The translations under genes and the position numbers were made by a program. Shown piece after piece: positions 5,725-11,663 of a DNA stretch of 11,663 bases. The notes under the pieces were generated by a model. It was not told where the DNA came from, made no database searches, and saw only the letters and a list, made by a program, of their open reading frames with translations. This DNA comes from Oscillospiraceae bacterium (GTDB lineage: Bacteria > Bacillota > Clostridia > Oscillospirales > Oscillospiraceae): positions 1 to 11,663 of the forward strand of contig JAEDJB010000056.1 of the NCBI GenBank assembly GCA_016296565.1, given 5' to 3'. How positions within the stretch are numbered: the first letter of the stretch is position 1; the number at the start of each line of letters is the position of its first letter.

Positions 5725-7335
5725 TCAGGTCAAATGACTCTCCTGCTCCAGGGTCCGGTAGTCCAGCTTGGCCCGCCGGGTCAGAGGCAGGGCGGGACGG
5801 AAGAAATAGGCCGCCGGGAGCATGTAGGTGTTCAGTTCTCGTTTGCACAATGCCCGGAGGACAGGCTCCGCCTCCTCCGGGGTGGTCTCCCCGCTCAGCA
5901 CCACGTGGGCCACTGGCAGGGTTTCTCCCCCGGGGCTCTGGCAGGCCACCACGGCGCAGGCCTCCACCAGGGGGCTTTGAAGCAGGCAGTTTTCAATCAC
6001 CGAGGGGAAAATTTTAAAGCCGTTCCGGGAGATCATCCGCTTGATCCGCCCGGTGACCACCACGCTGCCGTCGGGCTCCACATACCCCAGGTCCTTGGTC
6101 CAGATCCACAGCTGCCCGTCAGGTCCGGGACGGAGCACCTGGCCGTCGGCCTCGGGATGGCCGTAGTAGCCGTTCATGACGGTGCCGCTATGGATGAGCA
6201 GCTCCCCCTGCTCTCCCGGGGGCAGCTGTCTGCCCTCCGGGTCCGCCGCCACAATCCGGCATCCGGGCACGGGATGACCTACAGTCCCTTCCCTTCTCCA
6301 GGGGCCGTAGCTGACGCAGATGATCCCGCAGACCTCAGACATGCCGTACTCCTGCACCAGAGTAGACGGGCAGCCCCGCTGGGCCAGAAAGCGGTTGATC
6401 CGCTTCTCCAGCTCCGGGGACATGGCGTCTCCCCCGCTGCGGGGATTTTTCAAAAAGGACAGGTCGGCCTCCTGGACAGCAGGGCTTTTCAGCAGCAGCT
6501 GCCAGTAGGAGGTGGTGGCGCTGACCTGTTCCGGCCGGTAGCGCATCAGCAGCTCTCCCAGCTGGTCCGGCCGGAAGAGGGGGGCCAGAACCACCGCCAT
6601 GCCCAGGCACAGGGGCACATGGATGCACTGGCACAGGCCGAAGGCGGCGAAGGGGGGCAGCAAGGTCAGGTTGGCCCCCCCGGGGCCGTACTCGGTCTCC
6701 GCCTGGGTGTACTGCTCCAGGGAGACCCGGAAGGCCCGCCGGGAGAGCATGACCCCCTTGGCCGGGCCGGTGGTGCCCCCGGTGTAGACAATGGCCGCGG
6801 GCTCCTCCCACCGGAGCCGGTCCGGCTCCGCGCCCTCCGGCTCCTGTAAAAATTCCTCCCAGGACAGGCAGCCGGGGCCACGGTGGTCCTCCCAGCTGCC
6901 CAGCCGGAGCTTCTGCCCCAGCCCTTCAGGCAGATAGGAATCCAGAGGCAGGCAGATGAAGTGCCTCGCCGGGGCCTGTCCCCGGTTCCGGTAGACCTTG
7001 GCGAAGGCTACCTCCAGGGCCAGCACCACCCGGCTGTCCGCCTGGGTGAGGTAGCCCTCCACCTCCTTGGGGCTGAGCTTCATATCCACCCAGTTGGCCA
7101 CGGCGCCGATCCGGTCCACAGCGTAAAAGGCAGCGATGGTCTCCGGGGTGTTCATGGAGAGGATGGTCACCAGCTCCCCGGCCCGGACGCCCAAGGCCCG
7201 CAGGCCCGCCTCCGCCCGGAGAATCTGGTCAAAAAACTGCCGGAAGGACCAGGTGTGGTCCCCGCAGATCAAAGCGGGCTGCTCCTGAATGGTTTCCTTT
7301 CCCTGCCACAGGTCCGCAAAGATAGGGTGGGTCAT
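5725..7335 (-). CDS. AMP-dependent acyl-CoA synthetase / ligase (class I adenylate-forming)
   Basis: Cytoplasmic adenylate-forming enzyme. It activates a carboxylic acid with ATP to an acyl-AMP and probably transfers it to CoA. The 536 residues carry the full set of ANL-superfamily motifs: P-loop YTGGTTGPAKG (184-194), YGMSE (330-334), ribose-binding D415 in TKDLGY, the hinge region TGRIKRM (428-434), GFK (439-441) and the A10 lysine K523 in TRRAKLDYR. The large N-domain (about 1-428) and small C-domain (about 430-536) are both complete, so it should be active. The substrate is unassigned; medium/long-chain or aromatic acids are possible. It is second in a two-gene operon, three bases after the SecB-like gene, and has no clear Shine-Dalgarno, so translation is probably coupled. 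A terminator follows directly. Confidence 0.9.
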   Translation of the reverse strand: MTHPIFADLWQGKETIQEQPALICGDHTWSFRQFFDQILRAEAGLRALGVRAGELVTILSMNTPETIAAFYAVDRIGAVANWVDMKLSPKEVEGYLTQADSRVVLALEVAFAKVYRNRGQAPARHFICLPLDSYLPEGLGQKLRLGSWEDHRGPGCLSWEEFLQEPEGAEPDRLRWEEPAAIVYTGGTTGPAKGVMLSRRAFRVSLEQYTQAETEYGPGGANLTLLPPFAAFGLCQCIHVPLCLGMAVVLAPLFRPDQLGELLMRYRPEQVSATTSYWQLLLKSPAVQEADLSFLKNPRSGGDAMSPELEKRINRFLAQRGCPSTLVQEYGMSEVCGIICVSYGPWRREGTVGHPVPGCRIVAADPEGRQLPPGEQGELLIHSGTVMNGYYGHPEADGQVLRPGPDGQLWIWTKDLGYVEPDGSVVVTGRIKRMISRNGFKIFPSVIENCLLQSPLVEACAVVACQSPGGETLPVAHVVLSGETTPEEAEPVLRALCKRELNTYMLPAAYFFRPALPLTRRAKLDYRTLEQESHLT

Positions 7336-7338
7336 TTC

Positions 7339-7794
7339 TTACAGCAGGGTGAGCTTGGGGCCGCCGTCCGGGTTCCGGTCGGACCCACCGGGGGTACCTG
7401 CCTTGTTGACCGCAATGCTGTTGGGGTCGATAGCCACCTTCCGCAGCATCAGGCCGGGGATACCGGAGGCAGCGGCCAGGCTGCTGCACTGGGCCTGCAT
7501 GAAGGGGAAAAGCTGGTCGTAGACCTCCCCGTGGATCTGGCGCTTGACCTCGTCGGCGGTGGCGCCGGTGCAGCTGAAAATGCCCACCAGCTCCACAGTC
7601 AGGGTGAACTTGCCCCCGGCAAATTCCTTGTCCCGCAGGGTCTGCTGGAGCTTGCCCACGCAGCGGGTGCCATCGGGGGCGAAGCTGACGTTCAGGGAGA
7701 AGGAGCTGTCCAGCTGGATCTGGCCGGACTTTTCCAGTTTATTGCTCAGGTGAAGTTCCTGTACTTTCTGGGTCAGTAAGGATGCGTTTGCCAT
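7339..7794 (-). CDS. SecB-like chaperone-fold protein
   Basis: 151-residue protein resembling SecB, the cytoplasmic chaperone that holds export substrates unfolded for SecA. Sequence signs: a first-strand region FSLNVSFAP (32-40), the strand-rich VELVGIFSCTG (67-77) matching the SecB GIFSI segment, and LFPFMQAQCSSLAAASGIPG (95-114), matching the conserved LFPYAR...S..GFP helix and loop, then a hydrophobic segment where SecB has its APVNFD motif. The C-tail (131-151) is Gly/Pro-rich and unlike the zinc-binding SecA-contact tail of proteobacterial SecB. The ATG at 7794 is chosen because AGGAAGG lies 9 bases upstream; an upstream in-frame start at 7842 lacks a site and would overlap the promoter. 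SecB-like folds also include DUF1149 and toxin-antitoxin chaperones, so a specialised client, perhaps the co-encoded ligase, is possible. Confidence 0.62.
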   Translation of the reverse strand: MANASLLTQKVQELHLSNKLEKSGQIQLDSSFSLNVSFAPDGTRCVGKLQQTLRDKEFAGGKFTLTVELVGIFSCTGATADEVKRQIHGEVYDQLFPFMQAQCSSLAAASGIPGLMLRKVAIDPNSIAVNKAGTPGGSDRNPDGGPKLTLL

Positions 7795-7830
7795 GAGAAG
7801 TTTCCTTCCTTTCTGGGATAATATATCCTT

Positions 7831-7860
7831 ATTATATAACACAGGGAAAAGGAAAGTCCA
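7831..7860 (-). promoter_or_regulatory. Sigma-A promoter of the SecB-like / ligase operon
   Basis: On the minus strand, TGGACT (7855-7860, four of six to TTGACA), an 18-base spacer and a perfect TATAAT (7831-7836), with a start near 7824 and a 30-base leader. Just downstream a short inverted repeat GGATA-ATA-TATCC (7816-7828) lies across the transcription start. The promoter is back to back with the spoVAD promoter. Confidence 0.6.
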
Positions 7861-7875
7861 GTGGTTTCTTCCCTG

Positions 7876-7905
7876 GTATAATCCCCCGCCGGGGGGCGCA
7901 CACTA
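7876..7905 (+). promoter_or_regulatory. Sigma-G (forespore) type promoter of spoVAD-spoVAE
   Basis: GTATA (7876-7880) fits the sigma-G -35 pattern GHATR. Exactly 18 bases later CACACTA (7899-7905) matches CATNHTA at all but one position. The predicted start near 7912 leaves room for GGGAG at 7924-7928 before the GTG. Bacillus spoVA operons are sigma-G controlled, so site and gene agree. The same bases contain TGGTATAAT, which could be read as a vegetative extended -10. Confidence 0.6.
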
Positions 7906-7936
7906 GAAAAGCAATCCAAACAAGGGAGAGAATGCT

Positions 7937-8968
7937 GTGGACACGAAAAAAATCGGGCGGCAGACCGTCCGCTTCTCCTCGCCCCCCTCCATCGCCGGCT
8001 ACGGCAGCGCCGTGGGACAGATGGAGCGGGAGGGCCCCCTGGGCCACTACTTTGACTTTGCCGGCCAAGACGACACCTTTGGGGAAAAAAGCTGGGAAAA
8101 GGCGGAGACCGCCCTCCAGAAAAAGGCCCTGACCTTCGCTCTGGAGAAGGCGGGACTTCAGGCGGACCAGCTAGACTATATCTTTGCCGGGGACCTGCTG
8201 AACCAGTGCATCGCCACCTCCTACTCGGTGCGGACCCAGAACGTACCCTTCTTCGGCCTGTACGGGGCCTGCTCCACCATGGCGGAGAGCCTGTCCCTGG
8301 CGGCCATGCTCCTGGACGGAGGCTTTGGCCAAACCATTGCCGCCCTGACCTCCTCCCACTTCTGCTCGGCGGAGCGGCAGTACCGCAATCCCCTGGAGTA
8401 CGGCGGGCAGAAGCCCCCCACCGCCCAGTGGACCGCCACCGGCTCCGCCGCGGTGATCCTCACCCGGTCCGGCAAGGGGCCCTGCCTGACCCATGTGACC
8501 ACCGGCAAGGTCACCGACAAGGGCATCACCGACGCCAACAACATGGGGGCCGCCATGGCACCAGCCGCCTACAGCACCCTCCAGGCCCACTTTCAGGACA
8601 CCGGACGGGAGCCGGACTTTTACGATCTCATCGTCACCGGCGACCTGGGCAGCCTGGGCAAGGAGATCGTCACCGACTTCTTTCGGCGGGACGGGGTGGA
8701 CCTCACCAAAAACTACGAGGACTGCGGCTGCCTGCTTTTTGACTCCCAAACCCAAGATGTTCACGCCGGCGGCTCCGGCTGCGGGTGCAGCGCCGTGGTG
8801 CTGGCCGGGTACCTGCTGCGGCAGATGGAGGCGGGCAAGCTGAAGAACCTTCTCTTCTGCGGCACCGGAGCCCTCCACTCCCCCACCGCCACCATGCAGG
8901 GGGAGAGCATCCCCGGCATCTGCCACGCCGTGGCCATCACCACCGAAAAGAAAGGAGGGGCACAATGA
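7937..8968 (+). CDS. spoVAD: Stage V sporulation protein AD, dipicolinic acid-binding
   Basis: Component of the SpoVA machinery that moves calcium-dipicolinic acid into the forespore during sporulation and releases it at germination; SpoVAD binds dipicolinic acid and sits at the inner spore membrane. The 343-residue length and thiolase-like fold fit the family (about 338). Visible landmarks: AGDLLNQC (84-91), LYGACSTMAES (108-118) with C112 at the thiolase nucleophile position, TSSHFCSAERQYRNP (138-152), VTGDLGSLG (233-241) and HAGGSGCGCSA (276-286). GTG start with GGGAG 8 bases upstream, read from a sigma-G-type promoter. Its stop overlaps the spoVAE start (ATGA), so the two are co-translated. 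The usual upstream partner spoVAC is absent; a SecB-like gene lies there on the other strand. Confidence 0.95.
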   Translation: MDTKKIGRQTVRFSSPPSIAGYGSAVGQMEREGPLGHYFDFAGQDDTFGEKSWEKAETALQKKALTFALEKAGLQADQLDYIFAGDLLNQCIATSYSVRTQNVPFFGLYGACSTMAESLSLAAMLLDGGFGQTIAALTSSHFCSAERQYRNPLEYGGQKPPTAQWTATGSAAVILTRSGKGPCLTHVTTGKVTDKGITDANNMGAAMAPAAYSTLQAHFQDTGREPDFYDLIVTGDLGSLGKEIVTDFFRRDGVDLTKNYEDCGCLLFDSQTQDVHAGGSGCGCSAVVLAGYLLRQMEAGKLKNLLFCGTGALHSPTATMQGESIPGICHAVAITTEKKGGAQ

Positions 8969-9333
8969 GCAGCCCCGGAACCTATCTGGCCGCCTTCCTC
9001 TGCGGCGGCCTGCTCTGCCTCATCGGACAGATCCTCATCGACAAGACCAAGCTCACCCCCGCCCGGATTCTGGTGGTCTATGTGGTGGCAGGGGTCATCC
9101 TGGGGGCCACGGGCCTTTACCGCCCCCTGGTGGACACCTGCGGCGCTGGAGCAACAGTCCCCCTCACCGGCTTTGGCTATACCCTGGCCAAGGGGGTGAC
9201 CACGGGGGTGGCCGAGAGCGGCTTTCTGGGGGCCCTTACCGGGGGGATCTCCGCCGCCGCCGGAGGAATCACCGCAGCGGTGTTCTTCGGCTCTCTCGTT
9301 GCCATGCTCTTTAAGTCCAAGCCCAAGCGCTGA
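8965..9333 (+). CDS. spoVAE: Stage V sporulation protein AE, membrane subunit
   Basis: Small integral membrane protein (122 residues) of the SpoVA dipicolinic acid channel, of the SpoVAEb type and length. Hydrophobic spans lie at about 5-24, 34-50 and 97-115, with a Gly-rich loop (TGFGYTLAKGVTTGVAESG, about 68-86) that is typical of the family, and a basic tail. The ATG overlaps the spoVAD stop by four bases (ATGA) and has AGGAGG 6 bases upstream (8953-8958), so translation does not rely only on coupling. No terminator hairpin follows, so forespore transcripts may run into the glycosylase gene. Confidence 0.93.
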   Translation: MSSPGTYLAAFLCGGLLCLIGQILIDKTKLTPARILVVYVVAGVILGATGLYRPLVDTCGAGATVPLTGFGYTLAKGVTTGVAESGFLGALTGGISAAAGGITAAVFFGSLVAMLFKSKPKR

Positions 9334-9339
9334 ACCGCG

Positions 9340-9368
9340 TTGCCTTTTTTCCCTCCGGCTGGTATAAT
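9340..9368 (+). promoter_or_regulatory. Sigma-A promoter of the uracil-DNA glycosylase gene
   Basis: TTGCCT (9340-9345, four of six), a 17-base spacer and TATAAT (9363-9368) with an upstream TG giving an extended -10. Start near 9375. The leader contains a short hairpin GGCCG-AATC-CGGCC (9378-9391) just before the GGGAGG ribosome site at 9398-9403. Confidence 0.7.
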
Positions 9369-9412
9369 GGCGAAAAAGGCCGAATCCGGCCGGACGTGGG
9401 AGGGCAACGAAC

Positions 9413-9991
9413 ATGATGACCTGGGAAGAGCTGGAGAGCCGCTGCATGGCCTGCCAAAACTGCCCCCTGGCTGAGACCCGCACCAACGTGGTCTTTGGGG
9501 TGGGCAACCGCCAGGCGGACGTGCTGTTCATCGGGGAAGGCCCCGGGGAGCAGGAGGATTTGCAGGGAGAGCCCTTTGTGGGCCCTGCCGGAAAGCTCCT
9601 GGACGTGATGCTGGAGGTCATCGACCTGGACCGCACCAAGGTCTACATTGCCAACATCGTCAAGTGCCGCCCGCCCCGGAACCGGGACCCCCTGAACCTG
9701 GAGCAGGACGCCTGCATCGGCTACCTCCGGGCCCAGACCTCCCTCATCCGTCCCAAGATCATCGTCTGCCTGGGACGCATCGCCGCCATGCGGATCATTG
9801 ACAAGGACTTTCGCATTACCCGCCAGCACGGCCAGTGGTTTGACCGGGCGGGGGTATCCATGATGGCCTTGTACCATCCCTCCGCCCTGCTCCGGGACCC
9901 GGCCAAGCGGCCGGACACCTTCCTGGACCTGAAAAACCTCCAGGCCAAAATCCGGGAGGTGTGCCCCGACTCCTTCGTGACCAAACGATAA
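9413..9991 (+). CDS. Uracil-DNA glycosylase, family 4 (iron-sulfur)
   Basis: DNA repair enzyme that removes uracil from DNA, starting base excision repair. The 192 residues match the compact family 4 enzymes. C14, C17, C85 and C101 are placed as the four ligands of the [4Fe-4S] cluster. GEGPGEQED (41-49) is the catalytic water-activating motif, FVGPAG (55-60) and NIVKCRPPRNRDP (81-93) are further family signatures, and YHPSALLRDP (154-163) is the DNA-clamp motif. The ATG at 9413 is 9 bases after GGGAGG; the ATG three bases later is less well spaced. It has its own promoter and a bidirectional terminator directly after the stop. Related terminase or phage SPO1 polymerase fusions share this fold, but no extra domain is present here. 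Confidence 0.95.
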   Translation: MMTWEELESRCMACQNCPLAETRTNVVFGVGNRQADVLFIGEGPGEQEDLQGEPFVGPAGKLLDVMLEVIDLDRTKVYIANIVKCRPPRNRDPLNLEQDACIGYLRAQTSLIRPKIIVCLGRIAAMRIIDKDFRITRQHGQWFDRAGVSMMALYHPSALLRDPAKRPDTFLDLKNLQAKIREVCPDSFVTKR

Positions 9992-10031
9992 AAAACGGCC
10001 TTTGGACATTAGGTCCAAAGGCCGTTTTTTT
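9990..10031. terminator. Bidirectional terminator between convergent genes
   Basis: Stem AAAAAACGGCCTTTGGAC (9990-10007) with GTCCAAAGGCCG plus a seven-T run (10013-10031), loop ATTAG. It starts inside the glycosylase stop codon and ends seven bases before the stop of the opposing dehydrogenase gene. The A-run at 9990-9995 supplies the T-tail for the minus strand, so both operons can use it. Confidence 0.93.
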
Positions 10032-10038
10032 CATGCCG

Positions 10039-10995
10039 TTACAGCTTGCACACGTTTTCCGGCTTCCCGGCCAGATAGGCCTCCAGGTTCTGGAAGACGA
10101 TCTCTGCCCGGCGGAGCATGCTCTCATCCGTAGCAAAAGCCACGTGGGGAGTGAGCACGGTGTTCTTTGCGTGGAGCAGGGGGTAGTCTGCGGGGATGGG
10201 GGGCTCCATGTCAAACACGTCGATGCCGGCGGCGGCGATCTTCCCCTGGTTCAGGGCGTCCGCCAGGGCGGCGTTGTCCACAATAGCGCCCCGGGCCACG
10301 TTCAGCAGGATGGCGGTGGGCTTCATCTTCGCAATCAGGTCCCTGGAAATGAGGCCCTTGGTCTCGGCGTTGTTGGGGGTGTGGACGGAGACGATGTCGC
10401 TGGTCTCCATGAGGGTCTCCAGGGAGACGTACTCCACGCCCATGGCCTGCACCTCGGGACGGACCGTGCGGGAGTAGGCGATGACCTTGGCCCCAAAGGC
10501 CTGGAACAGCCGGGCGGTCATGGTGCCGATGGCCCCGGTGCCCACGATGCCCACGGTCTTGCCGCCGATCTCCCGGCCCCGGAGGCCGGCGCTGGTGCCC
10601 CCGGCCCGGACGGCCTGGTCACAGGCGGGCAGAAAGCGCAGGCAGGCAACCGCCAGACCGATGGCCAGCTCCGCCACACACTGGGTGGAGTACCCGGCGG
10701 CGTTGCAGACCATGACCCCCTTCTCCTTGCAGGCACTCAGGCCCACATGGTCGATGCCGGTGAAGGCCACGTCCAGCAGCTTCAGGTTGGGAGCCGCCTC
10801 CACCACGGAGGCGGGATAAGGGGTGTTGGCGATGATGGCGATGTCGCTGTCCCCGGTGCGGGCGGTGAGCTCAGCCGGGTCAGCGGTCTTGGTGTCGTAA
10901 GAAGTGAAGGTGTGGCCCATGGCCTCCAGCCGGGCCTGGTACTGGGCCAGGACCTCAGCGGGGATACCCAAGGGCTCCAACAGAGTGATTTTCAT
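10039..10995 (-). CDS. D-isomer-specific 2-hydroxyacid dehydrogenase
   Basis: Cytoplasmic NAD(P)-dependent oxidoreductase that interconverts a 2-oxoacid and a D-2-hydroxyacid. The 318-residue chain has a catalytic domain formed by both ends (about 1-100 and 285-318) and a Rossmann domain between. Seen directly: nucleotide loop GTGAIG (152-157), catalytic R235 in NVARGAIVD, E264 in IDVFDMEPP and H284 in LTPHVAF, the complete Arg-Glu-His triad. After the second strand the protein has YSRT (174-177) instead of the acidic residue expected for strict NAD use, hinting at NADP(H). Substrate options include glyoxylate/hydroxypyruvate, phosphoglycerate-like or lactate-like acids; not resolvable here. 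ATG with AGGAGAGG upstream. It follows ybaB by 19 bases and probably shares the dnaX transcript. Confidence 0.93.
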   Translation of the reverse strand: MKITLLEPLGIPAEVLAQYQARLEAMGHTFTSYDTKTADPAELTARTGDSDIAIIANTPYPASVVEAAPNLKLLDVAFTGIDHVGLSACKEKGVMVCNAAGYSTQCVAELAIGLAVACLRFLPACDQAVRAGGTSAGLRGREIGGKTVGIVGTGAIGTMTARLFQAFGAKVIAYSRTVRPEVQAMGVEYVSLETLMETSDIVSVHTPNNAETKGLISRDLIAKMKPTAILLNVARGAIVDNAALADALNQGKIAAAGIDVFDMEPPIPADYPLLHAKNTVLTPHVAFATDESMLRRAEIVFQNLEAYLAGKPENVCKL

Positions 10996-11014
10996 CGTAG
11001 TCCCTCTCCTTTTT

Positions 11015-11383
11015 TCAGAAGGGCAGGTTCATGCCGCTGGTGATCTTGCCCATGCTGGCGCTCATGTCGTCCATGGCGGCCCGGATGGCCTCGTTGACGG
11101 CAGCGATGACCATGTCCTGGAGCATCTCCACATCATCGGGGTCCACAGCCTCGGGGTCGATGGTCAGGGCCTTCAGGGTGTGCTTGCCGTCCACGGTGGC
11201 GGAGACCACGCCGCCGCCGGCGGTGGCGGTGTACTCCTTCTCCTGGAGCTCTGCCTGGGTCTTTTCCATGTCGGCCTGCATCTTCTGGGCCTGCTTGATC
11301 ATGTCCATGTTCAGGCCGGGCATGCCCATGCCGCCCTTGTTGCCCTTTCTGCTTACCGGGGGACGTCCATATCCTTTTGCCAT
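11015..11383 (-). CDS. ybaB: YbaB/EbfC nucleoid-associated DNA-binding protein
   Basis: Small dimeric nucleoid protein that binds DNA in a tweezer-like manner and is usually encoded next to dnaX and recR. The core (about 25-122) shows the family hallmarks: MDMIKQAQKMQADMEKTQAE (a long charged helix), KEYTATAGGGVVSATVDGK (strands), LKALTIDPEAVDPDDVEML and a final helix MVIAAVNEAIRAAMDDM with a Met/Gly-rich tail. The N-terminal 18 residues, MAKGYGRPPVSRKGNKGG, are basic and longer than in the typical protein, which often begins near the GMG that follows. ATG start with GGAG upstream. It lies 32 bases after dnaX and 19 bases before the dehydrogenase gene. Confidence 0.94.
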   Translation of the reverse strand: MAKGYGRPPVSRKGNKGGMGMPGLNMDMIKQAQKMQADMEKTQAELQEKEYTATAGGGVVSATVDGKHTLKALTIDPEAVDPDDVEMLQDMVIAAVNEAIRAAMDDMSASMGKITSGMNLPF

Positions 11384-11415
11384 ATGATTCGCTCCTTTAA
11401 TTTAATCCATGTATT

Positions 11416-11663
11416 TTATTTGACGGTAAAATTTCCAAACTGCCGGCCAAGAGCCAGCAGGTCATTGAACTTGTCTTCCGCCGGGGCGGAGGGCTCCGGG
11501 GGCTGGGGTTTTCCCACCTTCACAAGGACCCGGTGGGGCTGGCCGGTGTAAACCGCAGCGGCCTGCTCCAGCTGCTTGAGGGTGTCTCCCCGGCTGAGGA
11601 CTCCCTTGGTCAGGTCGGAGTCCACCCAGAGGGTGAGGCTGGTCTCGTCGAACACGCCGGTGA
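11416..11663 (-). CDS. dnaX: DNA polymerase III subunit gamma/tau, C-terminal end (partial)
   Basis: C-terminal 81 residues of the clamp-loader subunit; the gene enters from the right edge, so its start is outside the window. Visible: TGVFDETSLTLWVDSD, a Leu/Ala-rich helix (KQLEQAAAVYTGQP), VLVKVGKP, a Pro/Glu/Ala linker, and the ending DLLALGRQFGNFTVK. This matches the tau domain V tail of clostridial DnaX, which commonly ends in a QF.N type segment. The assignment rests on this tail plus ybaB directly downstream, the classic dnaX-ybaB order. The apparent start at 11655 is an internal GTG (valine), and the frame stays open to the window end. Confidence 0.86.
   Translation of the reverse strand, partial: TGVFDETSLTLWVDSDLTKGVLSRGDTLKQLEQAAAVYTGQPHRVLVKVGKPQPPEPSAPAEDKFNDLLALGRQFGNFTVK

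Noticed and set aside
6335..6811. Second minus-strand open frame within the synthetase gene
   Set aside because: Out of frame with the synthetase, Pro/Arg/Gly-rich, and without a ribosome site; a codon-bias shadow.
7877..7882. TATAAT read as a vegetative extended -10 of spoVAD
   Set aside because: No -35 at the right distance, and the sigma-G reading of the overlapping bases fits the gene better. It is kept as an alternative, not as a separate feature.

Overview
The window is chromosomal DNA from a spore-forming, GC-rich anaerobic Firmicute, most likely an Oscillospiraceae-type gut clostridium (Flavonifractor / Pseudoflavonifractor / Intestinimonas-like). The basis is two spoVA genes, a SleL-like LysM-GH18 spore hydrolase, strong AGGAGG ribosome binding sites, a clostridial dnaX-ybaB pair and a TRAP-TAXI transporter, all in GC-rich coding DNA with AT-rich control regions. 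The genus is inference; the spore-forming Firmicute call is well supported.

Layout. (1) 31-3699, minus strand: a complete TRAP-TAXI operon of lipoprotein solute receptor, DUF1850 lipoprotein and fused permease. It has its own promoter, with a 13-bp palindrome inside it, and a strong bidirectional terminator. A large inverted repeat lies in the DUF1850 signal-peptide codons, just downstream of the receptor gene. (2) 3856-5508: a LysM2-GH18 spore-cortex-lytic-type enzyme (minus) diverging from a small conserved-looking protein (plus). (3) 5508-5645: a compact hairpin-rich intergenic element with inverted TTCTTGA-type ends, starting at the stop codon of the small gene. (4) 5676-7860, minus: a SecB-like chaperone and an AMP-dependent acyl-CoA synthetase three bases apart, with a terminator. 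(5) 7876-9333, plus: spoVAD-spoVAE, overlapping by ATGA, behind a good sigma-G-type promoter; spoVAC is not beside them. (6) 9340-9991, plus: a family 4 Fe-S uracil-DNA glycosylase with its own promoter, sharing a bidirectional terminator with the next operon. (7) 10039-11663, minus: the end of dnaX, then ybaB, then a D-2-hydroxyacid dehydrogenase where recR is often found.

The transporter operon imports an unidentified organic anion. Receptor and permease form the known TRAP-TAXI pair, and DUF1850 is a frequent but uncharacterised partner. spoVAD/E and the SleL-like enzyme act at opposite ends of spore life: dipicolinic acid loading and cortex breakdown. dnaX-ybaB-UDG are replication/repair housekeeping. 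No tRNA, rRNA, CRISPR array, transposase or phage gene was recognised, and no stretch over 300 bases lacks a gene. The most noteworthy items are the hairpin within the TRAP operon, the hairpin-rich repeat element, the SecB-like/ligase pair in a Firmicute, and the split spoVA locus.
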